Below are positions 25,879 through 36,100 of a stretch of 64,000 nucleotides of DNA, one piece after another. The notes under the pieces are model-generated. The model saw only the letters and a program-made list of their open reading frames with translations. It was not told where the DNA came from and did no database searches. A program made the translations under genes and the position numbers. Position 1 is the stretch's first letter. Each line of letters starts with the position of its first letter. The stretch is from assembly GCA_028871475.1 (NCBI GenBank), contig JAGWMZ010000013.1, positions 1 through 64,000 on the forward strand. The letters run 5' to 3'. The DNA is from Sphingomonadales bacterium (GTDB lineage: Bacteria > Pseudomonadota > Alphaproteobacteria > Sphingomonadales > Sphingomonadaceae).

Positions 25879-26286
25879 ATGCTGACCCCCGTGGAAGATG
25901 GCCCCGCCATCGTCGCCTGCAACACCTGCCGCCACAGCGCCGAGGCGCAAGCGGACGACGCCGGCCAGCGCGGCGGCGCGCGCATGGTCGCGGCTTTGCG
26001 CCAGGCCCAGGCGGGCGATCCGCGCTATGCCGGGATCGCCGTGCAGGAAATGCCCTGCCTGTTCGCCTGCACGGACTTCTGCACGGTCCATCTGCGCGCG
26101 CCGGGCAAGGTCGGTTATGTGCTGGGTCGGTTCACGCCGGACGCCGAGGCCGCGACGGCGCTGCTCGACTATGCCGTCGACTATGCCGCCAGCGATCATG
26201 GCCGGGTGCCGTTCAAGCAGTGGCCGCAGGGCGTGAAGGGGCATTTCATTACCCGCACCCCGCCGCCGGGGTTTGTCGCGCAATGA
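25879..26286 (+). CDS. DUF1636 metal-binding-like protein
   Basis: 135 residues from the ATG at 25879, with AAAGGAGC upstream. Four cysteines fit a DUF1636/thioredoxin-like ferredoxin pattern: CNTCRHS near residue 14 and CLFACTDFC near residue 65, followed by a C-terminal domain ending WPQGVKGHFITRTPPPG. DUF1636 genes are often found in cobalamin clusters or with cobalt transporters in Alphaproteobacteria, but their role is not established. Possibilities are cobalt handling or electron supply. Here it lies between bluB and cobT and overlaps cobT by four bases. Confidence 0.8.
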   Translation: MLTPVEDGPAIVACNTCRHSAEAQADDAGQRGGARMVAALRQAQAGDPRYAGIAVQEMPCLFACTDFCTVHLRAPGKVGYVLGRFTPDAEAATALLDYAVDYAASDHGRVPFKQWPQGVKGHFITRTPPPGFVAQ

Positions 26287-27299
26287 GCCTCTTTACGAAC
26301 CTTGCCGCGTTCGAGGCGGCGCTGGCCGACCTGCCCGTGGCCGATGCCGCTGCGGCCGCCGCCGCCCGCGCGCGGCAGGGCGAGCTGACCAAGCCGCCCG
26401 GCTCGCTGGGGCGGCTGGAGGAAATCGCGGTATTCATGGCCGGCTGGCAAGGTACGGCGCGCCCGATGATCGAACGGGGCCGCGCGGCGATCTTCGCCGG
26501 CAATCACGGTTTTGTCGTTCACGGGGTCAGCGCCTTTCCGGCCAGCGTGACCGCGGCGATGGTCGGCAATTTCAATGCCGGCGGGGCGGCGATCAACGCG
26601 CTGGCGGGGGCCGCCGGGCTGGACCTGCGGGTGGTGGCGCTGGAGCTTGAGCGGCCCACCGCGGATTTCACCCTGGCCCCGGCCATGGACGAGGCGGAGT
26701 GCCTGGCCGCGCTCAACGCCGGGGCGGCGGTGGTGGAGCCGGGGCTGGACCTGCTGATCGTCGGCGAAATGGGCATCGGCAACACCACCGCCGCCGCCGC
26801 GCTCTGCGCGCGCAGCTATGGCGGCGCGCCCGCTCAGTGGGTCGGGCCGGGCACGGGGGTCGATGCGGAGGGCATCGCCCGTAAGGTGGCGGTGGTGGAG
26901 CGGGCGCTGGCGTTTCATCACGCCGCGCCGCGCACCCCCTTCGAAACCTTGCGCCGCCTGGGTGGCCGCGAGATCGCCGCGATCGCCGGAGCCGTGCTGG
27001 AGGCGCGCCGCCAGCGCGTGCCGGTGGTGCTCGATGGCTTCATCACCTGTGCCGCGCTGGCGCCGCTGGCGGCCGCCGTGCCGGCGATCACCGATCATTG
27101 CCTGGCGGGCCACTGTTCCGCCGAGCCGGGGCATGTGCGTCTGCTCGGGCATCTGGGCCTCGATCCCCTGCTGTCGTTGGGCATGCGGCTGGGCGAGGGC
27201 AGCGGCGCGGCGCTGGCGGTGTCGGTCATCCGGGCGGCGCTGGCCGCGCACAACGGCATGGCGACATTCGCCGAGGCCGGGGTGGCGGGCAGCCTGTGA
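26283..27299 (+). CDS. cobT: Nicotinate-nucleotide:dimethylbenzimidazole phosphoribosyltransferase
   Basis: 338 residues. The conserved LTKPPGSLGRLEE, AGNHGFVVHGVSAFP, IVGEMGIGNTTAAAAL and VLDGFITCAAL motifs and the near-C-terminal GMRLGEGSGAALA are those of CobT (Salmonella naming; CobU in Pseudomonas). It makes alpha-ribazole phosphate from nicotinate mononucleotide and the BluB product, so bluB and cobT in one operon give lower-ligand activation. It starts ATG 26283 in an ATGA overlap and ends in a GTGA overlap with the phosphatase gene. Confidence 0.95.
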   Translation: MSLFTNLAAFEAALADLPVADAAAAAAARARQGELTKPPGSLGRLEEIAVFMAGWQGTARPMIERGRAAIFAGNHGFVVHGVSAFPASVTAAMVGNFNAGGAAINALAGAAGLDLRVVALELERPTADFTLAPAMDEAECLAALNAGAAVVEPGLDLLIVGEMGIGNTTAAAALCARSYGGAPAQWVGPGTGVDAEGIARKVAVVERALAFHHAAPRTPFETLRRLGGREIAAIAGAVLEARRQRVPVVLDGFITCAALAPLAAAVPAITDHCLAGHCSAEPGHVRLLGHLGLDPLLSLGMRLGEGSGAALAVSVIRAALAAHNGMATFAEAGVAGSL

Positions 27300-27865
27300 G
27301 CCACTTCGCGCTGCATCTCCTGCGCCATGGCGAGCCGGAGGGGGCGGGGAGGCTGATAGGTCGCACCGATGCCGCGCCGACTGTTGCTGGCATCGCCGCC
27401 GGTGTGGAGCAGGCGCGGGATCTGGGGCCAGAAGTCCTTGTTGCCTCCGATCTGGCGCGCGCGCGGTTGGCGGGTGAAGCGATCAGCCTTGCGACCGGAG
27501 TGCCGCTGGCCATTGACCCACGCTGGCGCGAGTTGGACTTTGGCGCATGGGACGGGCTGGCGCCCGCCGCCGTCGATGGCGCGGCATTGGCGCGGTTCTG
27601 GGACGATCCCGACGTGCATGCGCCGCCGGGAGGAGAATGCTGGTCGGCGCTGGTGCACCGCGTAGCGGCGGCCATCGGCGATCTGGCGGCGCGCCCGACG
27701 CTGGTGGTCACCCACGCCGGCGCGATGCGCGCGGCGCTGGCGGTGCTGTGCGGGTTTGGCCCGCGCCAGACCTGGGCGCTTGATCTGCCTTACAACGCCG
27801 TGCTGTCGCTGCGTGTCTGGCGGGGTGAAACGCCAAGCGCACAGATCGCGGGACTCTATCCGTGA
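27296..27865 (+). CDS. cobC: Histidine phosphatase, probable alpha-ribazole phosphatase
   Basis: 189 residues from a GTG at 27296 (GTGA overlap). The phosphohistidine motif LLRHGEP is near residue 9, the conserved WRELDFGAWDGL near residue 80, and the second active-site histidine is in LVVTHAGAMRA. This is the phosphoglycerate-mutase-like family that includes CobC of Salmonella, which removes the phosphate from alpha-ribazole phosphate or adenosylcobalamin phosphate. Family members have broad specificity; the assignment rests on its position between cobT and cobS. Confidence 0.85.
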   Translation: MSHFALHLLRHGEPEGAGRLIGRTDAAPTVAGIAAGVEQARDLGPEVLVASDLARARLAGEAISLATGVPLAIDPRWRELDFGAWDGLAPAAVDGAALARFWDDPDVHAPPGGECWSALVHRVAAAIGDLAARPTLVVTHAGAMRAALAVLCGFGPRQTWALDLPYNAVLSLRVWRGETPSAQIAGLYP

Positions 27866-28590
27866 AGGGCTTCATCATCGCCCTGCAATTCCTGACGCGG
27901 CTGCCCTTGCCCGCAATCGTGGTTGACGATGCTGCGTTTGCCAAATCGATGCGCTGGTTTCCGGCGGTGGGCCTGATGATCGGGGTGCTGGTCGCGGGCA
28001 GCGCATGGGCGGGGGCGCTGGTCGATCATCGCCTCGGCGCCCTGGTCGCGCTGGCCGTCTGGGTGGGGGTGACCGGGGCCCTGCACCTCGATGGCCTGTC
28101 CGACCTCGCCGATGCCATGGGGGTGGCGCATAAGGACCGCGAGCGGCTGCTGGCGGTCCTGGCCGATCCGCATGTCGGCAGTTTCGGCGTTGTCGCCATC
28201 GTTTTGCAACTGCTGGGCAAACTGGTGCTGCTGGATCTATTGGTCGAGGCGCATGTGTTCGCCCCGCTCGTGCTGGTGCCGTTTGCCGCGCGCATCGGGC
28301 CGCTGGCGTGGACGCTTTGGCTGCCGCCGCTGCATCAGGGGCTGGCGGCGAGATTTCGCTCTGCCATAGGCCCCGTCGATCTCCTGGCCTGGGCCGCTGC
28401 CTTGGCTGCCGCGTCATGGTTTGTGCCGGCGCTGCTGGCCACGCCCGTGCTGGTGCTATGGTGGGGTTGGCAGGTGCGCCGGACGATCGGTGGGATTTCC
28501 GGTGACGGGCATGGCGCCGGCATCGAACTGATCGAAACCATGCTACTGTTGGCTCTGGTGATTGCCGCTTCACGGATCTCCGGTTCGTGA
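27862..28590 (+). CDS. cobS: Adenosylcobinamide-GDP ribazoletransferase (cobalamin synthase)
   Basis: 242 residues, starting GTG 27862 (GTGA overlap). It is a polytopic membrane protein with the N-terminal IIALQFLTRLPLP segment typical of CobS/CobV, the metal-binding GALHLDGLSDLADAMG motif and GDGHGAGIELIETM near the C terminus. It joins adenosylcobinamide-GDP with alpha-ribazole (phosphate) at the inner membrane, the last assembly step. CobS here is the synthase, not the chelatase subunit of the same name. Confidence 0.93.
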   Translation: MKGFIIALQFLTRLPLPAIVVDDAAFAKSMRWFPAVGLMIGVLVAGSAWAGALVDHRLGALVALAVWVGVTGALHLDGLSDLADAMGVAHKDRERLLAVLADPHVGSFGVVAIVLQLLGKLVLLDLLVEAHVFAPLVLVPFAARIGPLAWTLWLPPLHQGLAARFRSAIGPVDLLAWAAALAAASWFVPALLATPVLVLWWGWQVRRTIGGISGDGHGAGIELIETMLLLALVIAASRISGS

Positions 28591-29561
28591 GCAGTTTCAG
28601 CTTTCATGGCGGCAGGCTGGCCGATGCCATCGCGCATTTCGGCAGGAGCGACGTGCCCTGGATCGACCTTTCGACCGGCATCAATCCCCACGCCTGGCCG
28701 GGCATCGGCGATCTGGCGATGGACTGGCAGGCGCTACCCGATCCGCGCGCGCTGGCCGATCTGGAGGCCGCGGCAGCCGCCTTCTTCGGCACGGACCCCG
28801 CCCATGTTTGCGCCGTCCCGGGCACGGAGATCGGCCTGCGAATGCTGGGCGACATTCTTCCCGGCCCCGCCATCCATGCCCAGCCCAGCTATCGCACCCA
28901 TGGCGAGATGGTCCCCGGCAGCCGCCCCGTGGCGCACACCGAACTGACGGGGGCGGAGAATGCGACCACCATCCTGGCCAATCCCAATAACCCCGATGGC
29001 CGGATCACGCCGGCAGCCACGCTGCTGGGCTGGTTGAAGGCGCGGCGGAATTGGCTGGTGGTGGACGAGGCCTTTGCCGATACCTCGCCAGAGATCAGTG
29101 TTGCCGCCCATGTCGACGACGCACGACGACTGATCGTCTTTCGTTCTTTCGGCAAGTTCTTCGGGCTGGCCGGGGTGCGCCTCGGCTTCGTGCTGGGGCC
29201 GCGCGCGGTGATCGCGCAACATCGCCAACGGCTCGGCTCCTGGCCGCTGGCGGCAGCGGCTCTGGCCATCGGTACGGCAGCCTATCGGGATGCAGGTTGG
29301 ATCGCCATGATGCGGACTGCCTTGCACGGGCAGGCGGCGGCGCTGGATGCGGTGCTGGCGCGGCGGGGCTTTGTGCCGGTGGGTGCCTGCCCCTTGTTCC
29401 GGCTGATCGAGACAGCCGATGCCGCCACCCTGTTTGAGCGCCTTGCGGCCCACGCGATCCTGACGCGGCCGTTCGACTACAACCCCCACTGGCTGCGGCT
29501 GGGCCTGCCTGCTGATCGGGCGGCGCTGGACCGGCTCGATAAAGCGCTGGCCGATGGTTGA
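28587..29561 (+). CDS. cobD: L-threonine-O-3-phosphate decarboxylase (CobD/CobC)
   Basis: 324 residues. It is a fold-type I PLP aminotransferase-like enzyme: WIDLSTGINPHAWP at the N terminus, ANPNNPDGRITP, LVVDEAFAD and the PLP-lysine segment FRSFGKFFGLAGVRLGF. CobD (Salmonella) or CobC (Pseudomonas) makes (R)-1-aminopropan-2-ol phosphate, the linker used by CbiB, which is the next gene and overlaps by 8 bases. The protein is slightly shorter than typical homologues. The start overlaps the cobS stop. Confidence 0.92.
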   Translation: MSSFSFHGGRLADAIAHFGRSDVPWIDLSTGINPHAWPGIGDLAMDWQALPDPRALADLEAAAAAFFGTDPAHVCAVPGTEIGLRMLGDILPGPAIHAQPSYRTHGEMVPGSRPVAHTELTGAENATTILANPNNPDGRITPAATLLGWLKARRNWLVVDEAFADTSPEISVAAHVDDARRLIVFRSFGKFFGLAGVRLGFVLGPRAVIAQHRQRLGSWPLAAAALAIGTAAYRDAGWIAMMRTALHGQAAALDAVLARRGFVPVGACPLFRLIETADAATLFERLAAHAILTRPFDYNPHWLRLGLPADRAALDRLDKALADG

Positions 29562-30504
29562 GCCAGTTGCCTTGCTGGCCTTGACACTCGACGCGGCGAT
29601 GGGCTGGCCGCGCGGGTTGTATCACCGGATCGGCCATCCGGTGGGCATTTTTGCCTGGATCATCCATGGCGCGGAAAGGCGCTGGAATGATCCCGCGCGC
29701 GCCGATGCCTGGCGGCGGCTGGCCGGGGTGGCAACCGTGCTGATCCTGCTGGGCGTGGCGGTTGGTGCCGGCTGGGGGTTGCAATACATGCTCGTGTCCA
29801 TAGCCGGACCTTTGGCCTGGCCGCTGATCGCGCTGCTGGCCTGGCCGGGGCTGGCGCAGCGCAGCCTCTACGACCATGTCCGGCCCGTTGCCGAGGCGAT
29901 GGAGCAACACGATCTGCCCACCGCGCGCGCCGCCGTTGGCATGGTCGTGGGTCGCGATACGGCGGCGCTGGACGAAGCCGCCGTAGCCCGCGCCGCCATC
30001 GAGAGTCTGGCGGAAAGTTTCTGCGACGGGGTGGTGGCGCCGCTGTTCTGGCTGCTGGTGCTGGGGCTGCCTGGTATCTGGGCCTATAAGGCGATCAACA
30101 CCGCCGACAGCTTGATCGGCCATCGCGAGGAACGCTGGGGGTGCTTTGGCTGGGCTGCCGCCCGCACTGACGATGCGATGAACCTCGTGCCGGCGCGGCT
30201 TGCCGGATTGCTCATCTGTCTGCTCGGTCCAGGCGGTTGGCGGATCCTATGGCGCGATGCCTCGAAGCACGCCTCGCCCAATGCGGGTTGGCCAGAGGCG
30301 GCGATGGCGGGGGTGCTGGGGCTGCGTCTGGCCGGGCCGATCGCCTATGACGGCGTCCTTTCGGACAAGCCCTGGATCGGAGAGGGGACGCGCGCCGCCG
30401 GAGCGGGGGATATCCGGCGCGGGCTGAGCATCTACGCCCGGGCCTGCATGTGCCTGTGGTTGATTGCGGCCGGAATGGCGGGGGGTGTGGCATGGGCGCC
30501 GTAA
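29554..30504 (+). CDS. cbiB: Adenosylcobinamide-phosphate synthase CbiB
   Basis: 316 residues, several membrane segments. Family motifs are visible: LTLDAAMGWPRGLYHRIGHPVG at the start, DTAALDEAAVARAAIESLAESFCDGVVAPLFW in the middle and KAINTADSLIGHREERWG. CbiB (CobD in Pseudomonas) attaches aminopropanol phosphate to adenosylcobyric acid at the inner membrane. It overlaps cobD upstream by 8 bases and the cobQ start by 13 bases. Confidence 0.94.
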   Translation: MVEPVALLALTLDAAMGWPRGLYHRIGHPVGIFAWIIHGAERRWNDPARADAWRRLAGVATVLILLGVAVGAGWGLQYMLVSIAGPLAWPLIALLAWPGLAQRSLYDHVRPVAEAMEQHDLPTARAAVGMVVGRDTAALDEAAVARAAIESLAESFCDGVVAPLFWLLVLGLPGIWAYKAINTADSLIGHREERWGCFGWAAARTDDAMNLVPARLAGLLICLLGPGGWRILWRDASKHASPNAGWPEAAMAGVLGLRLAGPIAYDGVLSDKPWIGEGTRAAGAGDIRRGLSIYARACMCLWLIAAGMAGGVAWAP

Positions 30505-31967
30505 TGCTTCAGGGCACCGGCTCGGACGTTGGCAAATCGGTGCTGGTGGCGGGGCTGTGCCGCGCGCTGGTGAGACGGGGCCTGCGGGTCTTGCCGTTCA
30601 AGCCGCAGAACATGTCGAACAATGCGGCGGTCACCAGCGACGGCGGCGAAATCGGGCGGGCGCAGGCCTTGCAGGCGATCGCCTGCGGGGTCTCGCCGCA
30701 TACCGACATGAACCCGGTGCTGCTGAAGCCGCAGGCCGACCGCACCTCGCAACTGATCGTTCATGGCCGGGTGCGCGGCACCCTGGGCGCGGGCAATTTC
30801 CGGCAGGCGCGTGGGGAACTGCTTGGCGAAGTTCTGGCCAGCTATGAGCGGCTGCGCGAGGCCTGCGATGTGGTCGTGGTCGAGGGGGCTGGCTCGCCCG
30901 CGGAAATCAACCTGCGCGCTGGCGACATCGCCAACATGGGCTTTGCGCGCGCGGCGGGTGTGCCGGTCGTGCTGGTGGGCGATATCGATCGCGGCGGGGT
31001 GATCGCCGCCATCGTCGGCACGAAAACGATCATCGACCCGGCAGATGCGGCGATGATCCAGGGCTTCATCATCAACAAGTTCCGGGGCGATCCCGCGCTG
31101 TTCGCCGATGGCTACGCCCAGATCGAGAGTCTCTCGGGCTGGCGCGGATTTGGCGTGGTGCCCTGGCTGGGGGCAACCGCGCGGCTGCCCAGCGAGGATG
31201 CCGTGGTGCTGGAGCGCGGCAGGGCGCGTGCCGGGAATGCCAGGCTGATCGCCTGCCCGATCCTGCCGCGTATCTCCAATTTCGACGATCTCGATCCGCT
31301 GAAGCTCGAGCAAGGTGTCGAACTGCTGATGGTCCCGCCCGGCCAGCCGATCCCGGCCGAGGCCGCGCTGATCATTCTGCCCGGATCGAAGGCGACGATC
31401 GCCGATCTGGCGGCGCTGCGGGCGGAGGGCTGGGATGTCGACATTCTGGCGCATCACCGGCGTGGCGGGATGATCCTAGGGCTGTGCGGTGGGTATCAGA
31501 TGCTCGGGCGCGGCATCGCCGATCCCGATGGGCTGGAAGGGCCAGCCGGCATTGCCAGCGGGCTTGGCCTGCTCGATGTCGAGACGACCTTGCACGCACA
31601 TAAGGCGCTGCGCCCGGTGAGCGGCACGGCGATGGGTGCGCCTTTCGAGGGCTATGAAATGCACATGGGCCAGACCAGCGGGCCGGATACCGAGCGGCCC
31701 TTTGCCCTGCTTTCCGATGGGCGCCGGGATGGTGCGACCAATGCGGCAGGAACGGTGTTCGGCTCCTACGTCCACGGCCTGCTGGCCGACGCCGAACTGC
31801 GCCGCGCGCTGCTGTCGCGCATCGATGCCAAAGCCGGAGGCACGGACTATGGTGCTTCGGTTGAGGCGGCGCTCGACGAAATTGCATCGGCGTTGGAGGA
31901 GCATCTCGATATCGACGCCCTGGTGGCGCTGGCCAGGACAGGGGCCATGGTGGGGGGCGGGGCATGA
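30492..31967 (+). CDS. cobQ: Cobyric acid synthase CobQ
   Basis: 491 residues from the ATG at 30492, inside the end of cbiB. The N-terminal P-loop-like domain has MLQGTGSDVGKSVLVAGLCRAL and PFKPQNMSNNAAVT. The C-terminal glutamine amidotransferase-like domain has the catalytic-Cys region GLCGGYQMLGRGIADP and the second-half histidine in GSYVHGLLAD. It amidates the b, d, e and g side chains of adenosylcobyrinic diamide. Four-base overlap with cobU. Confidence 0.95.
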   Translation: MGAVMLQGTGSDVGKSVLVAGLCRALVRRGLRVLPFKPQNMSNNAAVTSDGGEIGRAQALQAIACGVSPHTDMNPVLLKPQADRTSQLIVHGRVRGTLGAGNFRQARGELLGEVLASYERLREACDVVVVEGAGSPAEINLRAGDIANMGFARAAGVPVVLVGDIDRGGVIAAIVGTKTIIDPADAAMIQGFIINKFRGDPALFADGYAQIESLSGWRGFGVVPWLGATARLPSEDAVVLERGRARAGNARLIACPILPRISNFDDLDPLKLEQGVELLMVPPGQPIPAEAALIILPGSKATIADLAALRAEGWDVDILAHHRRGGMILGLCGGYQMLGRGIADPDGLEGPAGIASGLGLLDVETTLHAHKALRPVSGTAMGAPFEGYEMHMGQTSGPDTERPFALLSDGRRDGATNAAGTVFGSYVHGLLADAELRRALLSRIDAKAGGTDYGASVEAALDEIASALEEHLDIDALVALARTGAMVGGGA

Positions 31968-32470
31968 ACAGTCTGTTGGTGCTGGGCGGCGCGCGGTCGG
32001 GCAAGAGCCGTTATGCGCAGGCGCGGGCCGAAGCGCTGCCGGGAGAACTGGTCTATCTAGCCACGGCCCAGGCCTTCGATGACGAGATGCGCGAGCGGAT
32101 CACCCTGCACCGCGCTGATCGCGGCCCACGCTGGTCGACGGTCGAGACGCCGCTCGAACTGGCGGAGGCGATCACGGCATGTAGCAAGCCCGACAAGGTC
32201 GTGTTGGTGGATTGCCTGACGCTCTGGGCGTCGAACTTGATGCTGGCCGAGCGGGATACGGCGGTGGCCACGGCGGGGCTGGTCCGCGCATTAGCCGCCG
32301 CGCGGGGGCCGATCATCCTGGTCGCCAATGAAGTGGGGCTGGGCATCGTGCCCGACAACGCGCTTGCCCGACGATTTCGTGATGTCGCGGGTGAGATCAA
32401 CCAGGCTGTCGCTGGAACTGCCGATAGTGTGATCTTTGTTGCAGCGGGATTGCCGCTGGTTTTGAAGTAG
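31964..32470 (+). CDS. cobU: Adenosylcobinamide kinase/guanylyltransferase
   Basis: 168 residues. The P-loop VLGGARSGKSRYAQ, the guanylylated-His region DEMRERITLHRADRG, and VVLVDCLTLWASNLM with a later ANEVGLGIVPDNALARRFRDVAGE are diagnostic for CobU (CobP in Pseudomonas). It phosphorylates and then GMP-transfers adenosylcobinamide for the CobS step. It is the last gene of the operon. No clear terminator hairpin with a T-run is seen in the 230 bp that follow. Confidence 0.95.
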   Translation: MNSLLVLGGARSGKSRYAQARAEALPGELVYLATAQAFDDEMRERITLHRADRGPRWSTVETPLELAEAITACSKPDKVVLVDCLTLWASNLMLAERDTAVATAGLVRALAAARGPIILVANEVGLGIVPDNALARRFRDVAGEINQAVAGTADSVIFVAAGLPLVLK

Positions 32471-32699
32471 CACCGAACTCGGAACGCCAGTGCCAATTGA
32501 CGGCTCAATGTGCTCTTGAACGCAGACCTTTCAAGGCCCGTAGTATCTCATTCGGGAGGAGGGCGGGGCGAGAAAGGGGGAAAGCGAGGATGAAGACGGG
32601 AGCCAGGCCATGGGACACCAATTCTCCGGGAAGGCGTTCGCTGCCCGATTCCCTCGCGTCGGTGTTGGTGTTATAGCTGGATCTGGAAAGGATCCGACT

Positions 32700-33119
32700 A
32701 TGGACCCGGTAATCGAACCCGCCGAGACATTGGCGAACGACAAGACCGTTCAGGTGCAGCCACGCCCGCGTGCTTCCACCTGGCTGTGGCGTCCATGGTA
32801 CGCGAAGCTCTGGTGGGTTGCGATTGCCGCTTACTGGGCAGGCAAGGTCGGTTCGTTCTATTCTTCCGCCCTGGACGACTTCTACACCAGCGCCTTGGCC
32901 GGTTTCCTCAACATTGCCTTCTTCCCCCCACTGGCCTTGATGGTGCTCGGCCTTGGCTTTGCGCGCGAATGGTTCGAATCGAGCGATTGGGAATTCGTCG
33001 AGCCGACCCACGAGCAGATGTTCCCCAAGCGCTCGGTTGGCGGGATGCGTGATCCTGCCTCCGATCCGCTCGATCCCCGCTCGGGTCTGCATTGGCAGCA
33101 TTTCCACAGGCACCGCTGA
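32700..33119 (+). CDS. Membrane protein of unknown function
   Basis: 139 residues from the ATG at 32700, with GGAAAGGA upstream. A short polar N terminus is followed by a Trp-rich stretch (TWLWRPWYAKLWWVAIAAYW) that leads into one membrane segment, and a second hydrophobic segment (LAGFLNIAFFPPLALMVLG). The C-terminal third is soluble, with Trp/Glu and a His-rich end (LHWQHFHRHR). I do not recognise the family. It converges on traG with a 5-bp gap and lies between the cobalamin operon and the tra operon, so it could belong to either unit or neither. Confidence 0.65.
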   Translation: MDPVIEPAETLANDKTVQVQPRPRASTWLWRPWYAKLWWVAIAAYWAGKVGSFYSSALDDFYTSALAGFLNIAFFPPLALMVLGLGFAREWFESSDWEFVEPTHEQMFPKRSVGGMRDPASDPLDPRSGLHWQHFHRHR

Positions 33120-33124
33120 TACGG

Positions 33125-36100
33125 TCACTTGTCGCGGCGTTCCTTGAAGGTCGGGTCGCCATCGAAGGGGCCGTGGTCGAGATCATCCGAGAATCGTCCT
33201 GATCGAAGCACGGAGGATTGCTCGATAGAGGTCAGTGGACCAGTAATGTCCGCAGTGCCACGACCGGAATCCGCTTGTTCCAGATAGCGGTTACGAAGTC
33301 CGCGTTGCCCAAGGATCTGCTCACCGAGTTCGTGAGAGAATGTCTCAGCCGGATTATGTGATCGGGCGGCAGCCCTTTCGGCGGCGGCGATTGCCTCACG
33401 GACGTCGTAGTTCACGATATCGATATTTGCATTCGCCGACTCCGTGGTGATCCCACGATCGGTGCTCTGGAAGCCTAGGTTCACCCCTGCGCCGCCGGCG
33501 ACCGAACTGCCCGATTGCTTCCCCGCATTGGGGCCTGCCTTGCCTGGCCCGGCGCGGCTGACCGACGCGGATATAGACGCACCGACATCGGTTCCCATGG
33601 ATGTCTGATCTTGAGCCAGCCGGTCGATGCTCCTCGTCCACCCCGTCTGCGCCATGATCGCCTGCACGTCGCGCTGCAGCGTGTCGGCAACCTGGGGCTT
33701 CAACCGCCAGTCGCCCTTGCGGTCCATCTCGAATCCGCCACGAAGCCAATTGGCCATAGCGGCATGACCCTCCGCGCCGCCGCCCAGGAAATGCTCAACC
33801 GTGTCAGGCCCAGCCTGCTTGCCGGCCTCGAACCGGGTGCTGGTGTCGTTGCGCGCCGAGCGCTGGGAACTGGTACTGCTCGAGACCAGGAGGTCATTGT
33901 GGGCGAAGCTGAACCGCGCCGAGCCGCCGTTGGCGACAGCGCCGAGCTGGCTCTCGTTGATCAGACCGCCTTTCCACATCTGGGCAGCGGTCTCGGGCGT
34001 CAGGTTGAGGTTGAAGTCGCCATTCTGGTCCATCGCGATCTGGCGCTTGGTCATGTTGATGCCGTGGTCGCGTAGCAGCCCCTGCATCCGGGTCAGGCGT
34101 TCCTTCTCAACGATGCCGGTCAAGCGGTCGTTGCGTGCGCGATCGGCGATGCCACCCGCGCCGCCCTCGGCCATATCGACCTGGTTTCCAGCGGTACGGC
34201 TCAGTGCCTGGATGAAGCTGTCGAGACGCGCGGCCTCCCGCGTCGAGGTGCCAGCAGCGGCCGCACCCTGGGCAAAACCAAAATTCTCCGACTGGCGGCG
34301 CTCTTCACCGATCCGGGCAGCGCCCCGCGTCCCGCCGGTGCCGACCTCGCGCTGGGCATCGAGCTTGCCCGCGCGTTCGGCCACATCATAGCCCGCCGCC
34401 TCGCGGGTCCGTCCATAGACGCTGGAGCCTTCGCGCGCCGTTTCCGCCGTCGCGCCATCGGCGGTGCCGAGTTGGGTCGCGGCATTGTAGGTTTCGAGCG
34501 CGTGCATCACCTGCGCCTCGTTGCGGCCGGTCGCGCGGGAAAGCTGGGTGATGGCGGACGAGCGCGCTTCGCCCGACAGCGCGTTGATGAACGAGACGCG
34601 CCTGCTGGTCTCGCCGACCGAAAGGCCAAGCATCGCGGCGGCATCCCGCTGGCCTTCGTTGCCGCCCGTGCGCCAAGCCTGCTCGGTCGCGACATTGCCG
34701 CGCTCGACTTGGGCGACCCTGTCGCCGGCATAGTCTCGCCGCCCTTCCATCGCGCCGACCTGGACCTGCGCTCCGGTGAGATCGTTCTTCAGCATCGCTT
34801 CCTGATCGAAGGTATTGGCGATGAGCTTGGCAAAGGTCGGGTCTGCAGCCGCGTCGCCGATCACGCCCGAGGCCTTCAATTGGGCGTCCTGCGGCGAATA
34901 GCCATTCCGCTCAAAATGCCGGGCGGCACCCTGCAACATCATACCGTAGGCGCGCTCATCCCCGAAGGCTTTCCACTGCACCATGTTCTGCGCGAAAGAC
35001 GCAAAGGCCCGCTCGCCGGCTTGACCTTGGCCAAAATAGGTCGTGCCGAGAGACCGCAGCGCATCCTTCTCGGCAAAATTGTGGATGGCAGAGGTCGTCG
35101 CATTGGCGCGCACCGCTTTGGCCGTCGCTGGGTCGCTCAGATCGCGGCCATTGAGGGCCGGGGAGAGTCCGCCCAGCTCGCGCGCGGCATCGGTCGCACC
35201 CAGACCGAACGCCGGAATGCCGGGCGCGCCGCCGCCCTGTTCGCCGATGACAGCACCAGCTGCGCCGAATGCCCGATTACTGCCGAACGAGGACCGCTCG
35301 CCAAAATCGCCGAAGCTGGTGGCCGCGCTTCGTCTTGCCAGCGTGCCGGCGGCCGAGGCCTGGGATTCGAGCGCCGAGGCATAGCCTTCGCGGGTTGCCA
35401 GCGGCGCGGCGGCGGCAACGCCCTGACCCTGCTCCTGAAGCGCCCCGCCGGTGAAGCTCGAGAAGACATTGCCCGAGAAGCGGAGCACGGTGAACACAAA
35501 GGCCCCGGCAAGGCCCGCCGCCGCGGTGCGGAAGCTGCCGAAGATGGCAAGCGCCTTCATCGCCGAGGACGGCGCCAGCATCCAGGCATTGGCCGCGACA
35601 GAATTCGAGCGCATCTCGGAGAGCACGTCCATCGCCCGGCCGAGCGTCAGCTGATAGATGCCGGCGTCGATCACACCCCACAAGGCGACGAACACGAACA
35701 GCCCCAGCGCAAAACTCGCGACGCGCAAATTGATCGGGGTGAGGATGAACAGCAGCGCGATCGGCACCATGAACAGCATGATCCCGAACACCGTGGCGCG
35801 GATCGTCGGCATCCATTCATTGGCGACCGACATGGTGGCAAGCCCGTTCGAGATGATCGCCCGGTTCGCCATGACGCGCGCGGCCGAGGCCGGACTATCC
35901 TCGAAAAGCACGTCGCCGACGGTGTTGCCGAGCAATATGTCGGTCATGAAGGCTTGGAGCGACAGCGGCGTGCCCATCATCATCTGGCCCATTTCACCAA
36001 GGTGCGAGCGGCAGCGTGAGAGCTGGGAGGCGTTGGTGACGTCATAGCCGGTGCGCTGGCAGACCTGCGTCGCGTAGCTGTCGAACAGGGTCGGGTCGGA

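Noticed and set aside
34472..36019. Plus-strand frame of 515 codons opposite traG
   Set aside because: Shadow of traG; no domain, biased Arg/Gly/His composition.
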